Below, piece after piece: positions 7,137 to 15,946 of a stretch of DNA of 34,875 nt (position 1 is the stretch's first letter; each line of letters starts with the position of its first letter). The notes under the pieces are model-generated. The model did no database searches and was not told the DNA's origin. It worked only from the letters and a program-made list of their open reading frames with translations. Made by a program: the position numbers and the translations under genes. This DNA comes from Solobacterium sp. (GTDB lineage Bacteria > Bacillota_I > Bacilli_A > Erysipelotrichales > Erysipelotrichaceae): contig JAILCN010000026.1 of assembly GCA_024680365.1 (NCBI GenBank), positions 1 through 34,875 of the forward strand. Direction: 5' to 3'.

Positions 7137-8276
7137 ATGACTGTATTTCAGAAAAAACCGAAAGATGAACGAGTTCTGTCTGTCCGCAACCTGAACATTT
7201 CCTTTGAGACAGCCAACGGCACTGTCAAAGCGATCCGGGGCGTCCGCATGGACCTTTACAGAGGTGAAACGATCGCCATCGTCGGTGAATCCGGCTCCGG
7301 CAAATCCGTCACCGTAAAGACCATCATGGGCATCCTCGCTTCCAACGGCAAAATTGACAGCGGCTCGATCATGTATACCTTCACCAATGAAAAGGGTGAA
7401 AAAGAAACTGTCGACATGACAAAACTGTCGCAGAAAGAGATCCGTTACAGATTCAACGGAAAACACATCGCTATGGTTTTCCAGGACCCGATGACTTCCC
7501 TCGATCCGACCATGACCATCGGCAAGCAGATCATGGAAGGAATGCTCCTGCATGAGAAGATCTCGAAGCAGGAAGCGAAAGAGAGAGCAATCAAGCTTCT
7601 GACGGATGTCGGCATCGAAAATCCTGACAAGCGTTTCAAGCAGTATCCGCATCAGCTTTCCGGCGGTATGCGTCAGCGTGTCGTTATTGCGATCGCGCTG
7701 TCCTGCAACCCGGACATCCTGATCTGCGACGAGCCTACGACCGCTCTTGACGTAACGATCCAGGCGAAGATCCTTGAACTCATCAAGAAGATCCAGGATG
7801 AAAAGCAGATCTCGGTCATTTACATTACCCACGACCTCGGCGTTGTTGCGAAAGTCGCTGACTATGTCGACGTCATGTATGCCGGACGCATTATTGAAAA
7901 AGGCAACATCAACGAAGTATTCTACGATCCCCGTCATCCGTATACATGGGGCCTGCTGGCTTCCATGCCGGATACAGATACGGATTCCAAGCGTCTGTTT
8001 GCGATCCCCGGTACGCCTCCCAACCTGCTTGAGGAGATCACCGGCGACGCGTTCGCGCCCCGCAATCCGTACGCGCTGGCGATCGACTACCAGGCTGAGC
8101 CTCCGATGTTCACCGTCGGCGGACAGCACAGAGTCGCTTCCTGGCTCTGCGATCCGAGAGCTCCGCAGATCGATCTGCCTGACCAGCTGAAAGACAGACT
8201 GGAAAGAATGCGTGCCGAAAACGAAGCGATCAACGCAGTAGCAGCTGAGATCCAGCAGAACAGGGAAGGAGTGTAA
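7137..8276 (+). CDS. oppD: Oligopeptide ABC transporter ATPase, OppD type
   Basis: 379 residues. Walker A GESGSGKS (about residues 51-58), Q-loop [13 protein letters not shown] signature LSGGMRQR, Walker [13 protein letters not shown] and switch His in YITHDLGVV are all intact. The C-terminal oligopeptide transport extension with [12 protein letters not shown] is present. It energises import together with OppF. The start has a perfect AAGGAGG. The last 60 residues, which in OppD homologues often carry Fe-S-linked cysteines, contain only one cysteine (SWLCDPRAP), so a cluster is not indicated. Confidence 0.93.
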   Translation: MTVFQKKPKDERVLSVRNLNISFETANGTVKAIRGVRMDLYRGETIAIVGESGSGKSVTVKTIMGILASNGKIDSGSIMYTFTNEKGEKETVDMTKLSQKEIRYRFNGKHIAMVFQDPMTSLDPTMTIGKQIMEGMLLHEKISKQEAKERAIKLLTDVGIENPDKRFKQYPHQLSGGMRQRVVIAIALSCNPDILICDEPTTALDVTIQAKILELIKKIQDEKQISVIYITHDLGVVAKVADYVDVMYAGRIIEKGNINEVFYDPRHPYTWGLLASMPDTDTDSKRLFAIPGTPPNLLEEITGDAFAPRNPYALAIDYQAEPPMFTVGGQHRVASWLCDPRAPQIDLPDQLKDRLERMRAENEAINAVAAEIQQNREGV

Positions 8277-8281
8277 GAAAT

Positions 8282-9241
8282 ATGACAACGATCGATTATA
8301 ATTCCGAACCTCTTCTCCATGTCGAAGGCCTCAAACAGCACTTCAAGATCACCCGTACCTACACGACCAAGGCAGTTGACGGCATCAGCTTCGACATCTA
8401 TTCCGGCGAGACATACGGACTTGTCGGTGAATCCGGATCCGGCAAATCAACGACCGGCCGGACACTGATCCGCCTGTATGAACCGACGGACGGCAAGATC
8501 ATCTTTGACGGACATGATATCTCCGGCAAGCTGACAAAAACTGACGAAGCCTACCTCCGCCAGAATATGCAGATGATCTTCCAGGATCCGATGGCATGTC
8601 TGAATCCCCGCAAAAAGGTCATGCAGATCATTGCCCAGGGTCTTGAGATCCATCATCTGTACAGCTCAAAGCAGGAACTGGAAGAAAAAGTCTATGCGAT
8701 CCTGGACAAGGTTGGTCTTTCCAGAGAGCACGCGACCCGTTATCCCCAGCAGTTCTCCGGCGGTCAGAGACAGCGTATCGGCATCGCCAGAGCGCTTGTC
8801 ATGAATCCGAAGCTTGTCATCGCTGACGAAGCGATCTCAGCCCTGGACGTTTCCATCCAGGCGCAGGTCGTCAACCTGATGCGTGACCTGCAGGATGAAC
8901 TGGGAACGACATATCTGTTCATTGCCCACGACCTTTCCATGGTCAAGTACATCTCTGACCGGATCGGCGTCATGCATCTGGGTCATATCGTTGAGACAGG
9001 AACGACAGATGAGATCTTCGAGAATCCGATCCATCCGTATACACGCTCACTGCTCTCCGCGATCCCGCACCCGAATCCGATCGTTGAAAAGGCAAGAATT
9101 GCCCTGACATACGACAAGGAAAAGGAAGGCGTCGACTACACAAAGGGAACGATTCACAACATGACGAAGACACACTATGTCCTCGGCACAGACGAAGAGT
9201 TCGCAAAGTGGCAGAAAGAAGCAGAAAACTTCAAGCTTTGA
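8282..9241 (+). CDS. oppF: Oligopeptide ABC transporter ATPase, OppF type
   Basis: 319 residues. Walker [14 protein letters not shown]-loop [14 protein letters not shown], signature [15 protein letters not shown], Walker [14 protein letters not shown], and H-loop [14 protein letters not shown] are visible. The Walker B proline usual in DEP is Ala here (DEA), outside the catalytic Asp-Glu pair. Second ATPase of the permease, last gene of the operon, five bases after oppD and closed by a terminator. Confidence 0.93.
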   Translation: MTTIDYNSEPLLHVEGLKQHFKITRTYTTKAVDGISFDIYSGETYGLVGESGSGKSTTGRTLIRLYEPTDGKIIFDGHDISGKLTKTDEAYLRQNMQMIFQDPMACLNPRKKVMQIIAQGLEIHHLYSSKQELEEKVYAILDKVGLSREHATRYPQQFSGGQRQRIGIARALVMNPKLVIADEAISALDVSIQAQVVNLMRDLQDELGTTYLFIAHDLSMVKYISDRIGVMHLGHIVETGTTDEIFENPIHPYTRSLLSAIPHPNPIVEKARIALTYDKEKEGVDYTKGTIHNMTKTHYVLGTDEEFAKWQKEAENFKL

Positions 9242-9248
9242 CAGTAAG

Positions 9249-9274
9249 GAAGAGACTTCGGTCTCTTCTTTCGT
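9249..9274 (+). terminator. Terminator of the opp operon
   Basis: GAAGAGAC (9249-9256) and GTCTCTTC (9261-9268) close an extra-stable UUCG tetraloop, followed by TTTCGTTT. A TATAAT at 9276-9281 directly follows and may start the cyclophilin transcript, although no -35 is recognisable. Confidence 0.85.
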
Positions 9275-9304
9275 TTATAATGAAGCAGAAACGAGGATCC
9301 ACGC

Positions 9305-9910
9305 ATGAAAAAAATACTGACTGCGCTGCTGGCTGTTCTGCTCTGTGCCAGCTGCGGGAAAAAGGCTCCGGAGGTCTCTCTGGACCCGAATTATAAGCAG
9401 GAAGATCCTTCCCTGATCCATCACGCAGAGATCACGGTAAAGGATATGGGCGTCATCAAAGTAGAGCTTGATGCCGGTGCCGCGCCGATCACGGTCGCTA
9501 ATTTTATCAAACTGGCGGAAAGCGGCTTCTATAACGGCCTGACATTCCACCGGGCGGTTGCGGATTTTATGATCCAGGGCGGCGATCCAAAAGGAAATGG
9601 GACCGGCGGCGCTGAAGAGATGATCAAAGGAGAATTTGCGGCCAATGATGTGGACAATCCCATCAGTCATCTAAAGGGCGTTGTTTCCATGGCAAGAAGA
9701 TCCATGGATTATGACAGCGCCAGCTCCCAGTTCTTCATCATGGTGGCGGACTATACGTCACTGGACGGCCAGTATGCGGCGTTCGGACACGTGACGGAAG
9801 GGCTTGAGATCGCTGAGAAGATCGCGAAGGAAGCGCAGCCGATCGACCGCAACGGCAGTCTGGCGCCTGACGAGCAGCCCGTCATTGAAAGCATTCAGAT
9901 CACAGATTAA
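9305..9910 (+). CDS. Cyclophilin-type peptidyl-prolyl cis-trans isomerase, lipoprotein
   Basis: 201 residues. The signal peptide MKKILTALLAVLL ends in lipobox CASC, so it is an exported lipoprotein. The cyclophilin core follows from about residue 38: GVIKVELDAGAAPITVANFIKLAESGFYNGLTFHRAVADFMIQGGDP contains the catalytic region (FHR, with Arg, and QGGDP), and then SSQFFIM. It probably assists folding of exported proteins at the outer face of the membrane. Bacillota also use PrsA (parvulin) for this; here the fold is clearly cyclophilin. TATAAT at 9276 and a GAGG SD support independent expression. Confidence 0.9.
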   Translation: MKKILTALLAVLLCASCGKKAPEVSLDPNYKQEDPSLIHHAEITVKDMGVIKVELDAGAAPITVANFIKLAESGFYNGLTFHRAVADFMIQGGDPKGNGTGGAEEMIKGEFAANDVDNPISHLKGVVSMARRSMDYDSASSQFFIMVADYTSLDGQYAAFGHVTEGLEIAEKIAKEAQPIDRNGSLAPDEQPVIESIQITD

Positions 9911-9943
9911 AGCCGGAGACGTTCAGTCCCCGGCTGTTTTCTG
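9911..9943 (+). terminator. Terminator after the cyclophilin gene
   Basis: AGCCGG-A-GAC (9911-9920) pairs with GTC-C-CCGGCT with one internal mismatch, followed by GTTTTCTG. It sits in the 36-bp gap between convergent genes. Confidence 0.6.
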
Positions 9944-9946
9944 TAT

Positions 9947-10825
9947 TCAGAGTTTTCGGAACGACGTGCTTCCGTCGCTTTTGTATTCGGCGATCCAGGC
10001 TTCTTCCGTACCGTCCGGCTGAATGAATTTGATCAGATTCTGACCGGCGGCATGATACCGGATCTCGATGATGTATACACCGTCTGTGTTCCGGACAGAC
10101 ACCTCGCTGACATTCGGCTGGCTGACTGTGACGGAAGTTTCTTCTGTGATCACAAGGCCATAGTCTTCCGCCGGATAAGCCACTGTCAGATTGACGTCCC
10201 GGCCGTTCATCAGCGGCCTTGCGAAGAAGAATGCTGCTGCCGCCAGCGCGATCACGCCGGCTGTGATCCTGCCGGTACGATCACGCAGAGTGCCGAAGAT
10301 CAGCACTGCCGCGATGATCAGGCAGGCAATGAAGCTGAGCAGGTGGTTCGGGAACTGTTTCAGGAGTTCGCACAGATAACCGCCGCCCATGATCATAAGG
10401 ATCACCAGCATCGGCGACAGGATCAGTGCTCCGATCCATCCGCCTTTCTTCACATACCAGCCGATGTAAGCCATCGGCAGGGTCGCGATCGTATACATGA
10501 ACCATGTTTTATAGTGAATGAACAAACCGAAGCCCATGGAATTGAAGGGGACCTGGATCAGGTAGACCAGCGGCTGGGAGATCAGGAAGAACACAAATGT
10601 CTTCAGAGCGGATTCCAGCGGCGTTTCGCAGTTCATCATGATGATCAGCGCAAACAGGATCCACCATTCCATGTAGACAGCAATGTCGTGGAAGGAACTT
10701 GTTTCCGGCACAAGCAGAGCCATCAGACAGGTATAGATCCCGGCTGCCAGAGCGAAGAGGATCACCTCCGCCCATGCCATTCTGATCTTGCCGAATAATC
10801 TGTTCAGGATACTCTTTTTTTTCAC
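9947..10825 (-). CDS. Polytopic membrane protein with C-terminal extracytoplasmic domain, unknown
   Basis: 292 residues. Residues 15-205 contain seven or so hydrophobic segments (AWAEVILFALAAGIYTCLMALLV; WWILFALIIMM; FVFFLISQPLVYLI; WIGALILSPMLVILMIMGGG; LLSFIACLIIAAVLIFG; GVIALAAAAFFFA). The last 80 residues are soluble and beta-rich (ITEETSVTVSQPNVSEVSVRNTDGVYIIEIRY), ending in SFRKL. No family is recognised. The start used is GTG at 10825; its SD is unclear, and Met16 (start of MAWAEV) is an alternative. Its 5' end is only 36 bp from the divergent aldehyde dehydrogenase, so the two promoters overlap. Confidence 0.7.
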   Translation of the reverse strand: MKKKSILNRLFGKIRMAWAEVILFALAAGIYTCLMALLVPETSSFHDIAVYMEWWILFALIIMMNCETPLESALKTFVFFLISQPLVYLIQVPFNSMGFGLFIHYKTWFMYTIATLPMAYIGWYVKKGGWIGALILSPMLVILMIMGGGYLCELLKQFPNHLLSFIACLIIAAVLIFGTLRDRTGRITAGVIALAAAAFFFARPLMNGRDVNLTVAYPAEDYGLVITEETSVTVSQPNVSEVSVRNTDGVYIIEIRYHAAGQNLIKFIQPDGTEEAWIAEYKSDGSTSFRKL

Positions 10826-10861
10826 CTCGTACTATGATTATGACATAGGAGTAACAGTTTT

Positions 10862-12271
10862 ATGGAAAAAATGATACAGACAATCGTCCAGTCGCAGAAA
10901 CAGTTTTTCCGCAGCGGAAAAACAATGGATCCAGCCTGGCGGAAAGACCAGCTCATCCGTCTGAAGATCGCTGTACAGACGCACCAGAAAGAGATGGAGG
11001 AAGCTTTATACAAGGATCTCGGCAGACATGAGACCGAAGCCTGGTTCTGTGATATCGGCACGATCATCCTCGAGGTCAATGAAATGATCAGAGGTCTGAA
11101 TAAATGGAACAGGCCGGAGATCCATTACAGCGGCATGCACTGCTTTCCCAGCATGATCACCAAAGTCTACGCTGTCCCGTACGGCGTGACGCTGATCATA
11201 AGCCCGTTCAACTTTCCGTTCCTGCTGGCGCTTGGAGCAGCCGCAGCAGCCATGACGGCGGGCAATACCGTCGTGATCAAAGCAAGTTCAAAATCCGTTC
11301 ACTGCACGGAAGTGCTGCAGAGAATGATCGCGGATACGTTCCCGCCGGAATATTTCACGGTGATCAGCGGCGGCCACGATGTCGCTGACCTGTGCCTGAA
11401 ACAGCCGTTTGACAAGATCTTCTATACCGGTTCTCCGGCGGTCGGCAGACATGTCCTTCACATGGCGGCTGACAATCTGACGTCTGTCGCGCTGGAGCTG
11501 GGCGGCGAGACCGGCAACTGGTGCGTGGTCCGCAGAGACGCCGATCTGCGCGACGCTGCCCGCAAGATCGCGTTCCTCAAGCTGTGCAACAGCGGCCAGA
11601 TCTGCATCAACATCAACCAGATCGCGGTCGATGAACAGATTGCGGAGGAGTTTCTGTCACTTCTGAAACAGGAGTTTGTCAGACAGATCACGGATGATCC
11701 GCTGAACAATGAGGAATATCCGTGTCTGATCACTTCCGCTGCGTATGAAAAATGTGCAAAAGAAGCGGATCAGTACAGAGACCGGATCATATTCGGCGGA
11801 CACGGCGATGCGGAGAAAAAGAAATATGAACCGACCATCATCTGGCCGGTCAGTAAAGACGAGAGCATCGTGCAGCACGAACTGTTCTCACCGCTGCTGC
11901 CTGTTGTTTCCTACCGTGATGAAGAGATCGCGGATCTGCTGGATACGATCGCGGAACGGGAACACGGTCTGGCGTTCTATCTCTTTACAAAAGATATCAG
12001 GGAAGGCGAAAAGATCATGCGTTCCCTGCAGTTCGGCGGCGGCTGCATCAACGAAGTCTGTCTGCATATGATGGTGAAGGGTGTCCCGTTCAACGGGACC
12101 GGACACTCCGGCATGGGAGCCTATCACGGCATCTGGGGATTCCGGGAATTCACCCATCCCTGCACAGTGCTGTTCGGCTCTTCGAAGTTCAACATGCCGC
12201 TGCGTGAACATCCGTACGGCGGAAAGAAAAACGCGTGGAAGAAAGCCATGGTAAAGCTGTTTGAGAGATGA
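10862..12271 (+). CDS. Aldehyde dehydrogenase (ALDH superfamily, class 3-like)
   Basis: 469 residues, the length of the short class-3 and fatty-aldehyde branch that lacks an N-terminal extension. Visible landmarks: SPFNFPFLLALGAAAAAMTAGNTVVIKAS (cofactor-binding region with the conserved Asn and Lys), FTGSPAVGRHV, the general-base motif ELGG with Glu, and catalytic Cys in NSGQIC. It oxidises aldehydes to acids with NAD(P)+; the substrate is unknown. The ATG at 10862 is preceded by AGGAGT. Its stop codon directly abuts the stop of the convergent gene at 12272. Confidence 0.9.
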   Translation: MEKMIQTIVQSQKQFFRSGKTMDPAWRKDQLIRLKIAVQTHQKEMEEALYKDLGRHETEAWFCDIGTIILEVNEMIRGLNKWNRPEIHYSGMHCFPSMITKVYAVPYGVTLIISPFNFPFLLALGAAAAAMTAGNTVVIKASSKSVHCTEVLQRMIADTFPPEYFTVISGGHDVADLCLKQPFDKIFYTGSPAVGRHVLHMAADNLTSVALELGGETGNWCVVRRDADLRDAARKIAFLKLCNSGQICININQIAVDEQIAEEFLSLLKQEFVRQITDDPLNNEEYPCLITSAAYEKCAKEADQYRDRIIFGGHGDAEKKKYEPTIIWPVSKDESIVQHELFSPLLPVVSYRDEEIADLLDTIAEREHGLAFYLFTKDIREGEKIMRSLQFGGGCINEVCLHMMVKGVPFNGTGHSGMGAYHGIWGFREFTHPCTVLFGSSKFNMPLREHPYGGKKNAWKKAMVKLFER

Positions 12272-12631
12272 TCATTCAAACCAGGGGCGGCTGACTGTTC
12301 TCCAGCCGCCTTTTGTTGTGAGGGTCAGAATACAGTCTTCTGTAATGATCATTTCGCTGGAAAGACAGCCGTCCATCGTGCTGGCAAACAGGCGCGCGGA
12401 AGGCTCTTCAAGTTCGAGCGTAATGGTTTCCCCGTTTCGGATGCGCATGCCGGCCTGATCCAGCACATCCATGCGGATGCGGCTGATGGGAAAGCCTGCG
12501 GCGCTCTGTTCACACAGGTCACCTTCCAGACCGTTCTGCTTCATGAACGCTTCCTTGTCAGACACAATGATCCAGTAAGGCATCAGCGCCGACGCCATTT
12601 TCTTCTTTCTGTGGATCTGAACTGTATACAT
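12272..12631 (-). CDS. Hypothetical protein, 119 residues
   Basis: No family is recognised. The protein starts [14 protein letters not shown] and contains several alternating hydrophobic stretches ([42 protein letters not shown]), suggesting a beta-rich cytoplasmic domain. There is no signal peptide or membrane segment. The start has a perfect GGAGG eight bases upstream. It lies just downstream of tRNA-Leu on the same strand, separated only by the tRNA terminator, so it may be expressed by readthrough. The plus-strand terminator of the aldehyde dehydrogenase is encoded within its last codons. Confidence 0.7.
   Translation of the reverse strand: MYTVQIHRKKKMASALMPYWIIVSDKEAFMKQNGLEGDLCEQSAAGFPISRIRMDVLDQAGMRIRNGETITLELEEPSARLFASTMDGCLSSEMIITEDCILTLTTKGGWRTVSRPWFE
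12286..12314 (+). terminator. Terminator of the aldehyde dehydrogenase, inside the convergent gene
   Basis: GGCGGCTG (12286-12293) pairs with CAGCCGCC (12303-12310), followed by TTTTG. It lies within the coding sequence of the minus-strand ORF at 12272-12631, since the two stop codons touch. Confidence 0.75.
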
Positions 12632-12646
12632 TGGTATTCCTCCGGT

Positions 12647-12682
12647 AAAAAGAAAACCTTTCCCGTTTCCAGGAAAGGTTTT
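12647..12682 (-). terminator. Terminator of tRNA-Leu
   Basis: AAAACCTTTCC (12653-12663) and GGAAAGGTTTT (12672-12682) form an 11-bp stem; read on the minus strand it is followed by TTTTCTTTTT. It stands between the tRNA and the 119-residue ORF. Confidence 0.8.
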
Positions 12683-12684
12683 TA

Positions 12685-12769
12685 TGGTGCACCAGACAAG
12701 ACTTGAACTTGCACGGGTTGCCCCATACGCCCCTCAAGCGTACGTGTCTGCCGATTCCACCACTGGTGC
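12685..12769 (-). tRNA. tRNA-Leu (anticodon GAG)
   Basis: An 85-nt class II tRNA on the minus strand. Acceptor strands GCACCAG and CTGGTGC pair fully, and discriminator A plus CCA is encoded. The anticodon arm is TACGC-TTGAGGG-GCGTA, giving anticodon GAG, which reads CUC and CUU leucine codons. The long variable arm (GGG-GCAA-CCC) is as expected for leucine. The T loop is TTCAAGT. Confidence 0.93.
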
Positions 12770-12781
12770 GTGTGCTTTAGT

Positions 12782-12809
12782 ATTATATCACTTGTATTCT
12801 GTTCGTCAA
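12782..12809 (-). promoter_or_regulatory. Promoter of tRNA-Leu
   Basis: On the minus strand TTGACG (12809-12804), a 16-bp spacer and TATAAT (12787-12782), about 13 bp before the tRNA 5' end. It is close to the SigA consensus and fits a highly expressed stable RNA. Confidence 0.85.
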
Positions 12810-12817
12810 TCAAATGG

Positions 12818-12846
12818 TTGTAATTTTTTACATGAAAATATATAAT
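12818..12846 (+). promoter_or_regulatory. Promoter of typA
   Basis: TTGTAA (12818-12823), 17 bp, TATAAT (12841-12846), back to back with the tRNA-Leu promoter. The leader is about 30 nt. Confidence 0.8.
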
Positions 12847-12884
12847 AGGCCCGTTTAAGGGCAAAAGAACGAAGGTGATGATGG

Positions 12885-14720
12885 ATGGATTATCAGAAGA
12901 TTATTAATATCGCGGTGATCGCGCACGTAGATGCCGGCAAGTCCACACTGGTTGACGCATTCCTGAAACAGAGTCATGTATTCAAGGACAATGAGAAAGT
13001 CGTCGACTGTATTATGGATTCCAACGATCTCGAACGGGAAAGAGGAATTACGATTTATTCCAAGAACTGTTCTGTTACATATAAGGATTATAAGATCAAT
13101 ATCGTCGATACGCCGGGTCACGCCGACTTCTCCTCGGAAGTTGAGCGGATCATCCGGACTGTCGATACCGTCATCCTGCTGGTTGACTCAGCGGAAGGAC
13201 CGATGCCGCAGACCCGCTTCGTTCTCCAGAAGTCTCTGGAGATCGGCCTTCGTCCGATCCTGATCATCAACAAGATGGACAAGCAGGATGCCCGGGCCAA
13301 CGAAGTCATCGATGAAGTATATGAGCTCTTCCTGGAACTCAATGCGGCAGATGACCAGCTGGATTTCCCGATCCTCTACGGCATCGCGAGAGAAGGCATC
13401 GTCCGCTATGAACCGGATGATACAAATACGGATATCATTCCGCTCTTTGAGACGATCATTCATCATACCCAGTCTTATCCGGATCTGATGGAAGAACCTG
13501 TCCAGATGCAGATCAGCGCCCTGGCGTACGATGACTATATCGGAAGACTCGGTATCGGACGTATTTACAAAGGCACTCTGAAGGAAGCGACGCAGTATCA
13601 GGTATGCAATGCCGACGGCTCCAGCCACACCGGCAAGACAAACCAGGTATTTGTTTACAAGGGACTCAGCCGCGTTGCGGTTCCCGAGATCCAGTGCGGT
13701 GAGATCTGCATGATCTCCGGCATTCCCGATATCAACATCGGTGATACGCTGTGCCCGGTCGGCACAAACGATCCGATGCCGATGATCAAGATCGAAGAAC
13801 CGACGCTGTCCATGAACTTCATGGTCAACGATTCCCCGTTTGCCGGTCAGACTGGTAAATACGTTACATCCCGCAACATCCGCGAACGTCTGGAAAAGGA
13901 ACTGGAAGTCAATGTCGGTCTCCGTGTTGAAGAAACAGATTCGACAGATACGTTCAAGGTCAGCGGCAGAGGCGAACTGCATCTGACGATCCTCCTGGAA
14001 CAGATGAGAAGAGAAGGCTATGAAGTCGCTGTCTCCCGTCCGGAAGTCATTCTGAAGAAGATCGACGGCGTGACCAGCGAACCGGTCGAGGAAGTCGTGA
14101 TCGACGTTCCGAACGAATACAGCGGTTCCGTGATCAGCGCTCTGAATGTGCGCAAGGGTCTGCTCAACGACATGGAAGATGTCGGCAGCTATACAAGGAT
14201 CACTTACATGGTCCCGACCAGAGGCCTGATCGGCTTCCGCTCCGACTTCATCAACATGACGCACGGCGAAGGCACGATGGTGCAGCGTCTGGCGGACTAC
14301 GAACCGTGGAAGGGAGATATCCCGCAGCGTGAAAACGGTGCTTTGATCTCCACTGAAACAGGCGGCGCGATGACATATTCTCTCTGGAACATTCAGGAGA
14401 GAGGCCAGCTGTTCATCGGTGCCCAGACACCGGTCTACGAAGGCATGATCATCGGTGTTTCCGCCAAGAACATGGACATGGGCGTCAATCCGATCAAGAA
14501 CAAGAAGATGACAGCGGTGCGTTCCACCGGCAACGACGAAGCGATGAAGCTTGTCCCGCCGCGCGTACTGACGCTGGAATCCGCGATCGAATTCATCAAC
14601 GACGACGAGCTCGTTGAGATCACCCCGACAGACATCCGCGTGCGCAAGAAGTATCTGACCGCTCTGGACAGAAGAAGACACGCGAGAGAACTTGGAAAGA
14701 TCGAAAGTGACGAAGAGTGA
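12885..14720 (+). CDS. typA: Ribosome-associated GTPase TypA/BipA
   Basis: 611 residues, matching the usual size of about 610. G1 AHVDAGKSTL, G2 region with RERGITI, G3 DTPGHADF, and G4 NKMDKQDA are intact. Domain II, the EF-G-like domains III and V (VEEVVIDVPNEYSGSVISALNVRKG) and the TypA-specific C-terminal region (ISTETGGAMTYSLWNIQERGQLFIGAQTPVYEGMIIG) follow. It is a translational GTPase that binds the ribosome at the EF-G site and assists 50S assembly, particularly in the cold or under stress in other bacteria. The start ATG has GAAGGTG seven bases upstream. It is monocistronic, with its own promoter and terminator. Confidence 0.96.
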   Translation: MDYQKIINIAVIAHVDAGKSTLVDAFLKQSHVFKDNEKVVDCIMDSNDLERERGITIYSKNCSVTYKDYKINIVDTPGHADFSSEVERIIRTVDTVILLVDSAEGPMPQTRFVLQKSLEIGLRPILIINKMDKQDARANEVIDEVYELFLELNAADDQLDFPILYGIAREGIVRYEPDDTNTDIIPLFETIIHHTQSYPDLMEEPVQMQISALAYDDYIGRLGIGRIYKGTLKEATQYQVCNADGSSHTGKTNQVFVYKGLSRVAVPEIQCGEICMISGIPDINIGDTLCPVGTNDPMPMIKIEEPTLSMNFMVNDSPFAGQTGKYVTSRNIRERLEKELEVNVGLRVEETDSTDTFKVSGRGELHLTILLEQMRREGYEVAVSRPEVILKKIDGVTSEPVEEVVIDVPNEYSGSVISALNVRKGLLNDMEDVGSYTRITYMVPTRGLIGFRSDFINMTHGEGTMVQRLADYEPWKGDIPQRENGALISTETGGAMTYSLWNIQERGQLFIGAQTPVYEGMIIGVSAKNMDMGVNPIKNKKMTAVRSTGNDEAMKLVPPRVLTLESAIEFINDDELVEITPTDIRVRKKYLTALDRRRHARELGKIESDEE

Positions 14721-14749
14721 GGAACAGGATACGCTGTTCCTCTTTTTCT
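14719..14749 (+). terminator. Terminator of typA
   Basis: GAGGAACAG (14719-14727) and CTGTTCCTC (14734-14742) with loop GATACG, then TTTTTCTT; the stem begins inside the stop codon. Confidence 0.85.
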
Positions 14750-14759
14750 TTGAAACCGT

Positions 14760-14765
14760 TATAAT
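14760..14765 (+). promoter_or_regulatory. Probable -10 box of the DJ-1/pepT operon
   Basis: TATAAT in a short gap right after the typA terminator, about 32 bp before the ATG at 14798, with AAGGAG in between. The -35 is not recognisable. Confidence 0.5.
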
Positions 14766-14797
14766 GGTTCTGTGCAAAAGGAAGGAGATTCATTTGT

Positions 14798-15367
14798 ATG
14801 AACAGATGCGCAATATTCCTCGCTGACGGCTTCGAAACATGCGAAGGCATGATCACTGTCGACATGCTCAGAAGAGCCCAGATCCCCGTCGATCTGATCT
14901 CGATGAACGATGATCTGAACGTAACGACATCCCACGGCATTCATCTGACAGCTGAAAAGGTGTTTTCCGAAACTGATCTGAAAGACTATGACGTACTGAT
15001 CCTTCCCGGCGGAAAGCTCGGCACAGCCAATCTGGAAAGCTGCGAGCCTCTTAAGGCTGCACTGAAGGAACATCTGGAGAGCGGAAAGCTGACCTGCGCA
15101 ATCTGTGCGGCACCGTCCATTCTCGGCCACATGGGACTGCTTGCCGGCAGGAAGTATACATGTTTCCCGACATTTGACAGCGAATACGGCGGTGAGTATC
15201 AGATGGAACTGGCAGTCACCGACGGCAATCTGATCACCGGCAGAGGCATGGGAGCGACGATCGAATTCGCCCGTCACATTCTGATGAAGCTCACCGATGA
15301 AGAAGTACTGGAAAAGGTTCAGAACGGGATCCAGTACGAACATACATTCCGCAGCCGGAAGGAATAA
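14798..15367 (+). CDS. DJ-1/PfpI family protein (YajL-like)
   Basis: 189 residues, a single DJ-1/PfpI domain. The conserved N-terminal Glu is in ADGFE (residue 12), and the nucleophile-elbow cysteine is in TCAICAAPSIL (about residue 105), the arrangement of DJ-1, YajL and ThiJ proteins. The C-terminal half has LITGRGMGATIEFARHIL, typical of the family. Proteins of this group act in oxidative and carbonyl stress as chaperones, or are proposed glyoxalase/deglycase enzymes, a disputed activity. It is the first gene of a five-gene operon and is followed by DUF1349 after 12 bases. Confidence 0.92.
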   Translation: MNRCAIFLADGFETCEGMITVDMLRRAQIPVDLISMNDDLNVTTSHGIHLTAEKVFSETDLKDYDVLILPGGKLGTANLESCEPLKAALKEHLESGKLTCAICAAPSILGHMGLLAGRKYTCFPTFDSEYGGEYQMELAVTDGNLITGRGMGATIEFARHILMKLTDEEVLEKVQNGIQYEHTFRSRKE

Positions 15368-15379
15368 CAGGAGAACCTG

Positions 15380-15946
15380 ATGAGACAGATCGATCTGAAA
15401 AATCTGAAATGGATCTGCCGGCCGCAGCGGTATGCGGAGATCGGCGGAAAGCTGATCCTGGAAACAGAACCGTTTACTGATCTGAGACCAGCCGGCAAAA
15501 GCGCGGAAGCGATCGAGCTTTCATTTTCGCCGGAAGGCAGCTTCTGCTTTACGATGCGGGTCGATTTTGACTATCAGGGGGTGTTTGATCAGTGCGGCAT
15601 GATCCTCTACAACGGAAAAGAGAGAAAAGCGCTGCTCGGCACCGAATGCATGGATGAAGAACTGACGCGTCTGCAGTGCACGGTATTCCACGGCGGAAAA
15701 GGGGACAGAAGCCTGCGCGATATCGGTTCAAAGATCCGTACGATGTATTACCGGACATGGTACAGAGGCGGAGCTGTGCGCATGCAGTACAGCTTCTCCG
15801 GGAAACGGTATTCGGATTTCCGGGAATTCCGGATCGATCCGAAGGAAACTGTATCGCTGGGCATCTTTGCCTGCAGTCCGGGAGATTCTTATTTTGACTG
15901 TACATTTTCAGGCATGAGCCTGCAGGAGGAGGAAAACAGACAATGA
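15380..15946 (+). CDS. DUF1349 domain protein (concanavalin-like fold)
   Basis: 188 residues. The middle and C-terminal portions match DUF1349: VDFDYQGVFDQCGMILYNG, then the tail GDSYFDCTFSGMSL that ends nearly all members. The family has a jelly-roll fold and is thought to bind carbohydrate or other ligands; the precise role is unknown. There is no signal peptide, so it is cytoplasmic. The stop overlaps the pepT start (ATGA), so it is translationally coupled with PepT. Confidence 0.8.
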   Translation: MRQIDLKNLKWICRPQRYAEIGGKLILETEPFTDLRPAGKSAEAIELSFSPEGSFCFTMRVDFDYQGVFDQCGMILYNGKERKALLGTECMDEELTRLQCTVFHGGKGDRSLRDIGSKIRTMYYRTWYRGGAVRMQYSFSGKRYSDFREFRIDPKETVSLGIFACSPGDSYFDCTFSGMSLQEEENRQ

